The notes under the pieces were generated by a model. The model had not been told where the DNA came from. It ran no database searches and worked only from the letters and a program-made list of their open reading frames with translations. Both the position numbers and the translations under genes were made by a program. This document shows, in pieces, positions 31,043 to 40,559 of a DNA stretch of 64,000 bases. Numbering within the stretch: the stretch's first letter is position 1; every line of letters begins with the position of its first letter. Source of the DNA: Prostheceraeus crozeri (Eukaryota; Platyhelminthes; Polycladida; Euryleptidae); assembly GCA_907163375.1 (NCBI GenBank), contig CAJQUW010012972.1:788538-852537 (forward strand), given 5' to 3'.

Positions 31043-31852
31043 ATGGATAAAGTTAGAGCTGATAATTTTAAAAGAATAAAACAATTAGACGAATTAATAA
31101 AACAAAGAAATATTATGAAAGAAAATCATCTTCAACATAGAATGACAAAAGCTGGTATTCAATCTGATATGTTTGAACAATTAAAATTAACTGAAGAAGT
31201 AAAAACTGATTATGAAAAAACTGTCGAACCATTTAAAACTCTTGAAAAAGAACTTAATGAAAAACGTGTTGATATAGCGGATCCTATACTTAAAACACTA
31301 TTAGATGACTATGGTTTGTTAGAGGCAAACATAGATAAAAAATTACCAAAATCTATGTTATTCGAACATTCTACTTTCTTTTTAGATAAAAAATTATTTG
31401 CAAGATTTTATCTTGGTGGTAAAGAAATATTTCCACAACCTTTACGGGGATTAATTTTTACTCCAGATAAAAAACCTATTAGTTTAGATAGAAATTTTGT
31501 TGATCTTTTAAGAGGAGCAGATTTAAAAAATTATGCTGTAGAAGATCTCATAAAATATAAAACTATATTAGATAGAGTAGGTGTAGTAAAAACTCTTAGA
31601 CGTTATAAACAATTAGAAAATTTATTATCAACGGGAGTTAAAATAGGAAAAGGTTTTAAAACTGAAACAACTGTATTCTTACCAGATGATCCACAAGAAT
31701 TACTAAATAGATTAAATATTTTAATATCTGCAATAAAAGAAGGACATAATTCTAGTTTCAATGAAATTCATGCTATATTGAAAAGACTGTTAGAAAAGAA
31801 GATTCTAAATGAAGAAGATTATAAAAGTGTAGCTGAAATATGTTGTTTCTAA
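31043..31852 (+). CDS. Unknown Polinton protein, 269 aa
   Basis: I do not recognise this family. The first ~70 residues are highly charged and helical (MDKVRADNFKRIKQLDELIK then a coiled-coil-like stretch) and are shared in part with the 57-aa protein at 22041. A globular section follows (FLDKKLFARFYLGGKEIFPQ; PLRGLIFTPDKK; LDRNFVDLLRG). There is no membrane segment or signal peptide. It sits between the polymerase and minor capsid genes on the same strand, so a virion or assembly role is plausible. A ~140-bp AT microsatellite-like spacer precedes it. Confidence 0.7.
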   Translation: MDKVRADNFKRIKQLDELIKQRNIMKENHLQHRMTKAGIQSDMFEQLKLTEEVKTDYEKTVEPFKTLEKELNEKRVDIADPILKTLLDDYGLLEANIDKKLPKSMLFEHSTFFLDKKLFARFYLGGKEIFPQPLRGLIFTPDKKPISLDRNFVDLLRGADLKNYAVEDLIKYKTILDRVGVVKTLRRYKQLENLLSTGVKIGKGFKTETTVFLPDDPQELLNRLNILISAIKEGHNSSFNEIHAILKRLLEKKILNEEDYKSVAEICCF

Positions 31853-31982
31853 TTTTTATCTATGATTTTTATTTATGATTTTTATCTATGATTTTTATTT
31901 ATGATTTTTATCTATGATTTTTATTTATGATTTTTATCTACGATTTTTATCTATAATATTTATTTAATTTTTTAGTTTAAAA
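31853..31982. repeat. TTTATCTATGATTT tandem repeat
   Basis: A ~13-14-bp unit (ATGATTTTTATYT) is repeated about nine times between the unknown 269-aa gene and the minor capsid gene. Confidence 0.75.
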
Positions 31983-32771
31983 ATGTGTTCAGCAGATTTA
32001 GACAAAATTAATAAACATTTAGAAAATTTGACAGAGATTTTGGGTTCATCAAAATTTAGTACGACGTTAAAAATTATAACAACTACTTCATCACACACTT
32101 GTAATTTAGAACCCATTCTACATTTGGAACAAAATAAAAATTATCAAATTGCATTGACTAGTTTCTCTACATTTAACACTATTCAAAACGTTATCAAAGA
32201 TGTGAATGATCAATTTAGATATTCTACTGATAAAGGCAAAACATGGAAAATACTAACTTTTCTTCCTGGTTCTTACGAAGTTGAATCAATATCAAATGAA
32301 ATTAAGAGACATTTAGGGATACCATTTAAAGATAAGAAACAATTACATTTTGCAGTTGAACCGGCAGTTAATAAATTTTCTCTTACTTTAGACGAAAATC
32401 ATCAAGTTGATTTTAATCATGATAGATCATTGTCAAAGCTATTAGGATTTAATAAACAAACTTATAGTCAAGGTTATCATTTAAGTGAGAAGATTCCAAA
32501 AATAACTGAAATAAATTCAATTGTTGTACATTGTGACATTATTGAAGGAGGTTATATAAATGGTAAATTATCAAATTTAATATTCAGTTTTCCAGCTTTT
32601 ACTGTGCCCATTGGTTATAGATTAAATGTAATTCCACAAACATTAATATATTTCCCTATTACAAGAAAAACTATTAACAACATTAACATTAGAATCACTG
32701 ATGAGAAAGGACAAGAAATAAATTTTGGAGGTGAAGAGATTATGATAGATCTTTTGGTTCGAGAGGTATAA
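31983..32771 (+). CDS. mCP: Polinton minor capsid (penton-type) protein
   Basis: The 262-aa protein matches the pattern of the single jelly-roll minor capsid protein: YQIALTSFSTFNTI near the start, FLPGSYEVESISNEI, SKLLGFNKQTYSQGYH in the middle. Toward the end come VVHCDIIEGGYINGKLSNLI and a closing strand set with INIRITDEKGQEINFGGEEI. In known relatives it forms the pentons at capsid vertices. It lies directly upstream of the packaging ATPase on the same strand with a 91-bp gap. The frame is open throughout. Confidence 0.85.
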   Translation: MCSADLDKINKHLENLTEILGSSKFSTTLKIITTTSSHTCNLEPILHLEQNKNYQIALTSFSTFNTIQNVIKDVNDQFRYSTDKGKTWKILTFLPGSYEVESISNEIKRHLGIPFKDKKQLHFAVEPAVNKFSLTLDENHQVDFNHDRSLSKLLGFNKQTYSQGYHLSEKIPKITEINSIVVHCDIIEGGYINGKLSNLIFSFPAFTVPIGYRLNVIPQTLIYFPITRKTINNINIRITDEKGQEINFGGEEIMIDLLVREV

Positions 32772-32862
32772 ACTCCCACGCGAAGCTAGAAAAGTTTAAT
32801 TTTCTTCTTCTTCTTTAAAAACAAAAAATTAAAAAATTAAAATAAAAAATTTTTATTAAAAA

Positions 32863-33630
32863 ATGAGTGAAGTGCCCCCATTAAATAAAAAAAAACTTAA
32901 ATTTAATCATCATCCAAATTTATCTAATAAAGTTTTAGCAGTTATTTGCGGAAGATCAGGATGTGGAAAAACATATCTATTATTTAAAATTTTAACAACT
33001 CCAAATTTTTTGGATTATAACAATCTTATAATTTATACAACAACAGCAGAACAACCCATCTATCAATTTTTAAAATATGGATTTGAAAATAATCTTAAAA
33101 AAACAGCAATTGCTTCTCTATTCGAAGAATACGAAAAATCTGAATATGAAGAAGAAATAAGTTCATGGTGTGAGGAAGCAACAACAAATAATCAGTTAGT
33201 CGAAACCAATAAAAATAAGCATATAAAAATACAACTAATAGATGATAGTGGTAATATGCAAGATCCTAGTAAACTAGATAAAACAATGAAACATTGTGTA
33301 ATTTTTGATGATTGTGTTAATGATAGAAATCAGTCAGTTCAGAGAAATTATTTTACAAGAGGTAGACATAATAACTGTAGTGTTTTTTATTTAACACAAA
33401 GTATGTATTCATTAGACGGAAGTGTTATTAGAAAGAATGCAAATATATTTATACTATTTGAAATAAATGCAAGAAACTTAAGTGATTTGCTAAGAGATTT
33501 ATGTATAAGAGATAAAGATGAATTTAAACAATCGTGTAATAATGCTTGGGCAAAAGATTATGGATTCATTACAATTAATATTGATAAAAAAATTCATGAT
33601 AGAGTTATCGAACAATTGTTCTCTGACTAG
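32863..33630 (+). CDS. ATP: FtsK/HerA-type genome-packaging ATPase
   Basis: The 255-aa protein has Walker A GRSGCGKTYLLFKIL (residues ~29-44) and Walker B HCVIFDDCVND (~144-154). A sensor-like FTRGRHNNCSVFYLTQS follows (~165-182), which is the signature set of the Polinton/adintovirus A32-like packaging ATPase. By homology it drives DNA into the preformed capsid. It follows the minor capsid gene. Its stop codon TAG is the first part of a GC palindrome (AGGC-TTC-GCCT, 33629-33639), so a dispersed hairpin sits exactly at the gene end. Confidence 0.93.
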   Translation: MSEVPPLNKKKLKFNHHPNLSNKVLAVICGRSGCGKTYLLFKILTTPNFLDYNNLIIYTTTAEQPIYQFLKYGFENNLKKTAIASLFEEYEKSEYEEEISSWCEEATTNNQLVETNKNKHIKIQLIDDSGNMQDPSKLDKTMKHCVIFDDCVNDRNQSVQRNYFTRGRHNNCSVFYLTQSMYSLDGSVIRKNANIFILFEINARNLSDLLRDLCIRDKDEFKQSCNNAWAKDYGFITINIDKKIHDRVIEQLFSD

Positions 33631-33667
33631 GCTTCGCCTCGAGGGGCTTTGCCCCGACTGAAAGTCG
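33629..33667. repeat. Three abutting 3-nt-loop palindromes at the ATPase stop
   Basis: AGGC-TTC-GCCT (33629-33639), GGGGC-TTT-GCCCC (33643-33655) and CGACT-GAA-AGTCG (33655-33667) run almost without gap. They could fold as three hairpins in the 3' end of the ATPase transcript and might help end or stabilise it; that is inference. Confidence 0.8.
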
Positions 33668-33859
33668 ATCGAAGATTTGTTTACCGAGTGATAAAAAATA
33701 TACAACATAGGGGTATAATATTTTTTTAAAATATAATATTTGAATTTTGCGGTAACATTGGAATACAGCAAAAACATTTTACTGAACAAATTATTTTTTT
33801 ATTGCTTTGTTGTCTGATATCTTTTCGTTCAAAGGTTTCTCGTTTAAAGTTTTCCTGTT

Positions 33860-34660
33860 TTAAGTTTTGTTTAATAAAGTTTTGTTTAATAAAGTTTTGC
33901 TTAAATTTTCGCTTAAAGTTTTTAGCTCTTCTAAAAAAATTTTATCATTTTCTTCATTAGATATTTTACCACCAGTAAAAGTTTTATCATCACTAGAAAT
34001 TTTGCCACCCTGTTTATTCTTATCACCAACTTTTTCTGACTGTAATTTAAATGATATTTTATTTACTTCATTAGCTATTTGATCAAATTTTTCAATCTCA
34101 TCTAACGTAATAACATTATCATCACATACTCTTTGAAAGTAGTAATGTAGTTTATCATAGACTTCTTTAATATGTAAATGCTTAGTTTTTAATGATTTTC
34201 GTTTCTTAGTTATTAAAGATTTATCTAACATTGTAACAAGTGAAGTTGTAAAAACACCCGTACCTGTTAAAGCTGTAGCAACTACTGGAATTACTAAAAC
34301 ACCTGAAGATATAACAATTGTTAAAGCACCTAAACTTATTGTTAAGAATATGCCAATTCCTTGTGTTACATTCTTAACTTTAGTCCATCTCTTTCTTAAT
34401 TTTTTATAATGCTCTAATCTTAATAATAATTGAGATTCCTTATCTTTCATATACCTTACTCTATCCTTGTGTTTTTCTATATTTAATTCACTTATTTTTA
34501 ATTGAGATAACGAAGGATATATTCTTGCGGTTCCTTCCACTTTTGTTTCTTCCATTTCTGAAGTTCCTTCCACTTTTGTTCCTTCCATTTTTGTTTCATT
34601 CATTTCTGAAGTTCCTTCCATTTTTGTTTCTTCCATTTTTAAAGAAATATTTTTAGTCAC
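33860..34660 (-). CDS. Membrane protein with N-terminal Met/Glu/Thr repeats, starting in the TIR
   Basis: The 266-aa product starts within the right inverted repeat. Residues 8-45 are repeats of MEETKMEGTSE type. A charged helical stretch follows, then two hydrophobic segments (about residues 97-118, IGIFLTISLGALTIVISSGV, and 118-140, LVIPVVATALTGTGVFTTSL). A long charged C-terminal half ends in LLNKT repeats. I do not recognise it; a membrane-associated accessory protein is likely. The part inside the inverted repeat is duplicated at the left end, where the gene is cut off. Confidence 0.65.
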   Translation of the reverse strand: MTKNISLKMEETKMEGTSEMNETKMEGTKVEGTSEMEETKVEGTARIYPSLSQLKISELNIEKHKDRVRYMKDKESQLLLRLEHYKKLRKRWTKVKNVTQGIGIFLTISLGALTIVISSGVLVIPVVATALTGTGVFTTSLVTMLDKSLITKKRKSLKTKHLHIKEVYDKLHYYFQRVCDDNVITLDEIEKFDQIANEVNKISFKLQSEKVGDKNKQGGKISSDDKTFTGGKISNEENDKIFLEELKTLSENLSKTLLNKTLLNKT

Positions 34661-35304
34661 ATGATATATTTTAAAAACCTGAAAGATGGATAAAATTCAT
34701 GAATTTGAAATTCTCAACTTTTATGATTTTTTCGGTGTCCGGGTTTTCGGTGTCCTAGAACGGTCATGATTTAAGCAATGAAAATCGAACCGAAGGTTCT
34801 AGGGCTTCGCCCGATTGTAATTCTCAAATTTGAGATTCTTAACTTTTATGATTTTTTCGGTGTCCTGGAACGGTCATGATTTAAGCAATGAAAATCGAAC
34901 CGAAGGTTCTAGGGCTTCGCCCGATTGTAATTCTCAAATTTTGAAATTCTCAACTTTTATGATTTTCGGTGTCCTGGAACGGTCATGATTTTAAGGGTGA
35001 AAATTGCAATTCTCAAATTTGAGATTTTGAAAAATTTGAAAAACTGGGTATTTTTAAAAACGCCCAAATTTATGAATTTAGGTCTTCATAACCTGAAAAA
35101 GGGTTCAAATTCATGAATTTATGTTGTTTTTAAAAATACCATTTTTTGAAAAAATGGTACTTTTTGAATGGACTAAATTCATGAATTCAGGTCTTTAAAA
35201 CCTGAAAAAGGGACTAAATTCATGAATTTATGTCGTTTTTAAAGATACCAATTTTTTTTATTTTTATGGGTGTCCTGTCCTGGAACGGTCTTTTGACCAT
35301 TACT
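34497..35304. repeat. Right terminal inverted repeat of the Polinton
   Basis: Inverted counterpart of 15540-16363, ending ...GACCATTACT next to the GGCCTA duplication. It carries two paired GC hairpins (34788-34813 and 34898-34923) and the 5' part of the membrane-protein gene. Near-identity to the left arm indicates a young insertion. Confidence 0.93.
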
Positions 35305-35310
35305 GGCCTA

Positions 35311-38240
35311 ACAAATAGATTTCTAGAATCGATCATCAACTCATCAAGCACGCAACTCAGCAGGCGTCAATTACATCGATAATTTGCTGGTTACCAAGTC
35401 TGAACCCGACACATGTAGGAATCAAAGAACACATAACGAGAAAAAATCAAGCATTTACAAATATCTCCAAGTTTGTAAATCCACCAACAGCTTTTCACTA
35501 AAAATAACTATCATAGCTTCTGATATCAACAATATCATCAATCTATGACTTCTTAAAGCAATTAAGAACAAAAATATCATCAGTAATCGAGAAAAATGTG
35601 AGAGTAGCGCATTCGAATCCATCCAAGTGCATTTTTAATTGCATTTAATGCTACGTACCTGGTGATTAAATTCAATTATCATCAATAAAACTGATCTCTT
35701 TCCATTACTAAACAGCAATGATTCATTTCAGCTTGGTTAATGCTGCTCCGAGAATAATTTGCAACTATCAATGCTGTTGCCCCTAATGAATAAGATCCCT
35801 TTCCGAATGGATTTTCGTAGATTCCTTGCTTATTCCTACGACTTCAGGGTTAAGTCTATTACAAGTAGGCCTAGATCACATGCTATTACCAATATGGTAA
35901 AATCCAGCAAAAGTGGTCCCCTTTTTTGTCCACTCAAAAAAATCTCGAAAATTCAATTTCTTTTGCTCCTGATAGCTGTATTTGGTTCTTGTAAGATACA
36001 TTATGTGTGCTAAACCACAATCTAGTTACTATTAGGGAACCTGTAGCCGAGTTTCTGATATGAGGGCGTCGATGTGATGACGCTGATGCGTTGGTGATGA
36101 CCGAAAGTTAATATTTATTCTTATACGCATGCTATTATTTATTTTTTTACTTCAGTAGTCAAGCTGAGGACATGTACTCGCAATTTTACACATCTCACAG
36201 TATTCATGATGAATTCAGTAAGCTGACAATCTAGACCTAAGGTGCAATGTAAGTAGGCCTAAATAGCTTTCAATAGACACGATTCTAAATTCAAATTTCA
36301 AAACTATTTCCAGCTATCATATACAGATTTTATTACAAGAGTTAATAGCTGAAAACATATATATATATTTGTATTCTACCATGTGGTAGGTCACACACAA
36401 TACAACAATAGGAAAGAAAGAAACAAAGTCAAAGATAACTGCAAAGTCATTGCTTAAATGTTCGTCACAAACTTCTTCCATTTTTTTCTCGATCTTCACA
36501 CAGACAGGAAACAGTCTTGAAAACAGCAGGAATGTATTAACTTGCATACTTTGTGATTATTCTATTATATTCACATTACAGCATCATGAATTGGAGTAGG
36601 CCAAGAATAGGCCTACTTGAAATAATTAACTATGACAAAATCAATGTCAAATAGAGAAGACACAACTGTCTTCACTGGTCTCATCCGTTACGTAGATTTA
36701 TGCTGCCATGCATGCATGTATTTTTACTTGGTAATGAAAATATAGTGCATATCCAATTAATTTTATTGACTTATCAAGTCATAGGATTTAAAGAAGTAGT
36801 CGTACCGGTAGACTGTATATGATATTCTTTTGACAGCTATAACTCTAGAAAAATCACTCTAGAATTTGAGTTATTTGAGTTATACTTTTGAGTTATTAGT
36901 TTATAGAATTTATTTAGGGTTGGTGTAGGAGAATTTTTTGACTGCTTTATGGATGGATTTTACGTTTTGTTTAGGGTTTTCATAGATAGCCTATGTCTGA
37001 TGGATCGTCTTTAGTGTGATTGTTTTATAAGACGGAATCGTGATAGGCCTGACAGGCCTACACAGCATTCAACGTATAATACTCATTAAAGGTCTGCCGA
37101 CGAAATTGTTCACAATTTCTTTTAATAATGTGATGATAAAGAATCAATAAAGACCTGTATGTAAGTGCGCTTGATGAGACATCTGCTTCCAAGTCTAGGC
37201 CTATTCAAAAGCAGACACTAAAAACATGTGTATGTATATGTAGGCCTAACAGACACACAAAAGAAATAAATAATCACAAATGCTATGCATCAGCAAAATA
37301 TGCCATGAGGTACAATGCGCAAGGTAAAGCTCATTGTCATACACTTTATATTGTCATAGACCTACTTACCCTACTCTACTATTTTGCGATCAGCTTCGTG
37401 ATCCTTTATGATAGGCATCATTGCAATGGCCAGTACCACCACAGCATAGTATCAAAATGCAGCTGAAGTGTCGATTGACAATATTTAACATAAGGTGTAC
37501 AGCATCAGAGTGCAGTATGAAAAAGATATTCGCAGGGCATTGAAATTATTACAACTTATGTTGTGTGTGTTCGATGGAGGTTTGATAAAATTAGCTCTAG
37601 GCCTACTTGCATGCTTGAAGAGATTTATATGGTCTAGACTTAATATAGGCTATTTGAAACTTTTTAAAGAATATCGACCTTTATATAAATAGGTATATAT
37701 AGGTAGCCCACGTAATTTGGGCTACACTTGGTATTCATTAATGCAACTTAGGTGCAGAGCAATATCTGCAGAGCAACTTCCCTCATTTCATCTCACAATA
37801 TTCTGCACACCATCAACGGGAATATTCTTTGTCAATATGGACGAAAAAGCTCTTTGAATTCCCGGCTTCCCACAATTATGACAATAAAGTCCTCACTCTT
37901 GACGCCGCGATTCTTCATCTTTCATAATGTGTGCCAGCTGCTCTTATATCGAATTCTCTCTTTCAATACCTAAACGGTTGTCCGAAACGGCATTTTGACG
38001 CACACTTGCTTATCCTAATGTTATTTATTCATCAACATGCTTCAATTGCAGGTTAACTCTAATTTAATATAGGACTTGGTAGGATCAGTAAAGAAAATGA
38101 GAAAAGTTCTTTGGATGTGATGTGGCAAAAGCGTGGCCCTTCAGTTGTCACCGACGGGCATCTTCTAGTCTTGTATGAAAAGCTCTCGAAAAAAATCATA
38201 GAAAAAATCAATTCATTTCTGAAAATGATGATCATGGCTG
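35311..38240. other. Intergenic host DNA
   Basis: AT-rich with frequent AGGCCT words. There is a short AT microsatellite at 36357-36368. No open frame looks like a real gene. Confidence 0.5.
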
Positions 38241-38244
38241 TTAG

Positions 38245-38625
38245 AAGAACATGTAAGAGTTTACCGTAAACCAGCGAAGAAAAATCTTTTCATACGTTAT
38301 CGTTCACATCTTCCTCAAACTGCGAAACTGAATTACATAAGAAATGAAAGACAGAGAATATCAGAACGTTTGCTCAAACGCTGAATACATAAACAGCATA
38401 AGAATAATTTCAATAAAACTCTCCAACTCAATGGTCATCCTGATTCAATGATGAAAACGACCAACAATAAGCGTAGAAAACGAAGTAAAGCAAACTTTGA
38501 TGGCATATAGCTTCCATTTCCGTATGTTTCTGAAAAAGTCGACAATCAGATCAAGAATGTATTTCATCGTGAAAATATAAACGTCAGAATCAATCGGGCT
38601 AAAGTCCTCGGGATTTATCAAATAA
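38245..38625 (+). pseudogene. Penelope-like element RT relic
   Basis: Translated pieces read VYRKPAKKNLFIRYRSHLPQ, then FNKTLQLNGHPDS, then FPYVSEKVDNQIKNVFHREN. The order and wording (YRKPT..., K.AL..NGYP, lPYV.G.SEKI.RV...) follow the region downstream of the RT core in Penelope-like elements. The stretch is interrupted by stops (for example after ERLLKR near 38380 and before LPFPYV near 38508). The RT catalytic core and any GIY-YIG domain are not seen. I judge it an old fragment. Confidence 0.55.
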
Positions 38626-38639
38626 TTTCCCTCTCTTTA

Positions 38640-40559
38640 TCCCAATGAATCGCATAGCCATCATCTATCTATTAATTAGTAAATGCATTTCAAATACCTT
38701 CTATGGTAATCAGATTTTCATTTTGTGTGGGAGAGAAAAGATATCTCTGCCATGTAAACTGCCGGGAAGAAAAATCAACTTTTCGGTCCCACGCATAGAA
38801 GTAGATAATACACTAGAATGGAAGTTTGATATCTTGTCTATATACAATGATGGCACATGGAAAAATCTATGGTTTGTAGATCAGATTCGATCTGAAACAT
38901 TATATCATAGTCAAACCATTTGCCAAGTTGGTTGTGGAAGTTGTTGAAATTTCATTACCGGATATGAAAAAAATTTTTTTAGTGATGGTGGTATTGTATC
39001 ATGTGGAAAAACCTACTATTTCCATGGATAATATACTTGTCCTTATTTGTGCCATTCATTAACAACCATACATTTTTCATTTTATCAAACGAATAATTTA
39101 ATTTGGTCTTTGAGTCATATTGAAGTTGGTAAACAGTACGGTTGGGAGAACATCTCAAAGAATTCACAGTTAAATTTCTAAATTTTATCATTTTTCTATT
39201 TTTCTATCATAAGAAACGGCTAAGAATAAGCACTTTTTTTCTGGAAAAAGCACTCGTTAAAATCTTCTCTACTCTCAGATATTTCTCAGATCGATTGAAT
39301 AGAATTAAAATAAATAATGATATAGATTATTCATTGAAATTATTATTAATATTGAAAAATTTGATCAGGATATTTTTTGTTGAATATAATGAACAGGAAT
39401 AAAAAATGAAAAAAAAAATTTAAAAAAAAAAATAAAAAAAAATTTTCAGTAAAATAAAAAAAATAAATATGCAAATGTTGCAATGATAAATGCATTGAGC
39501 AAATGCAAATTGCATATTAGTCTAAGAGATTATAGAATAAATATTTAAAAATGTTTAAACGTATAAAAACGTTTTAGTCTTAGTTTTATTTGATATAAAA
39601 TGGAGAAAGTACATTTTGTGTCTTTTTATTGCTTTGTGTTTATTGCAACTTATTATGCGCATTAGATCCATTATTGCACATGCAATACCAAAATATTTGT
39701 TGCATATAGCAAACCAAACAAAAACAAGCACAATTGCCCCACCAAATCATGCCAACCAAACCCCCCCCATTTACCCCATGCAATTTCCCATTTTCTTTCA
39801 TTTCATGTCAGGTTCCCCTGTATGGTCCCACGGGATCAGAAAGTTAACTTTCCCTCCCGCAGTTAACTTTTCCAATGCAAATTCCTATAAAGGACAGATC
39901 ATAGAAGTCCATAAGCAAGCTATGATTAGCTAGAGACCACCAAGATATCGATACAGTCCCTTAGTTTTGCTCATTCATAGATTTCGCGATGCAACCATCA
40001 ATTTTATAATGAACAATAGACATCTATAAATCACAAAATGAAAAGCTACATTCTTTCGAGAAGAAATAAACGTTTCCTCCCTTAGGTATCTGTCCATCCC
40101 TCACTACGCTCGGGCTGTACAACACAGCTGCGCGAGGAAAAGTTGATATTTCTTCTCTCAAGAAAATAGCTGTTCTTAATTCACATCACATTTTTCCTTC
40201 TTCTATGTCAGGTCATTTAACAAAATGCTAATGGTACTATGTCACCCTTTACTACCGGCCGCATAGCTCCCACTCTTCCATACTGTCCCAAACATTTTGT
40301 ACATAGTTTTGTATTATTTGTAATTTTGTATCGCTTGTATGAAGATGTGAAGTTTTAAATCTTATTCTATAATGTCATAAATTCATTTCCTGAAGATAGC
40401 TATAGATAATAGCTGAAATTAATCGACCGTAAGAAGTAAAAAATAAAAATCAATCCATCACTAGAATTTGGCTCTTTCCAAAAAAAAGAAAGGCCACGTG
40501 TACAGGAAGCCATTTCTGCATTTGTATGGCCGATAAGAGTTCACTTTCGTAGAAGACCT
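38640..40559. other. Intergenic, A-rich tract included
   Basis: A 100-codon open frame at 38645-38947 has no recognisable similarity and may be chance. A poly-A-rich tract spans 39404-39460. The rest is AT-rich without recognised features. Confidence 0.45.

Larger units (their letters stand above)
15540..35304. mobile_element. Polinton/Maverick, apparently whole and young
   Basis: The element is 19,765 bp, starts AG and ends CT as Polintons do, and is flanked by the 6-bp duplication GGCCTA (15534-15539 and 35305-35310). Inverted ends of 824 and 808 bp are nearly identical. It encodes the Polinton set: protein-primed PolB, integrase, packaging ATPase, adenain-like protease, double jelly-roll major capsid protein and single jelly-roll minor capsid protein, plus accessory proteins. 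Coding frames are long and mostly intact; I see perhaps one or two disturbed spots, chiefly near the left end. Its base composition is far more AT-rich than the flanks, so it probably arrived recently from a different background. Function as a virion-forming element is known for relatives only by inference. Confidence 0.95.

Noticed and set aside
15540-35304. Stand-alone integrated virophage or adenovirus
   Set aside because: The AG/CT termini, 6-bp duplication, retroviral-type integrase and gene set fit a Polinton; no virophage- or adenovirus-specific genes are seen.
38645-38947. 100-codon open frame after the Penelope-like relic
   Set aside because: No similarity, no start or splice context; could be a degraded extension of the relic or chance.
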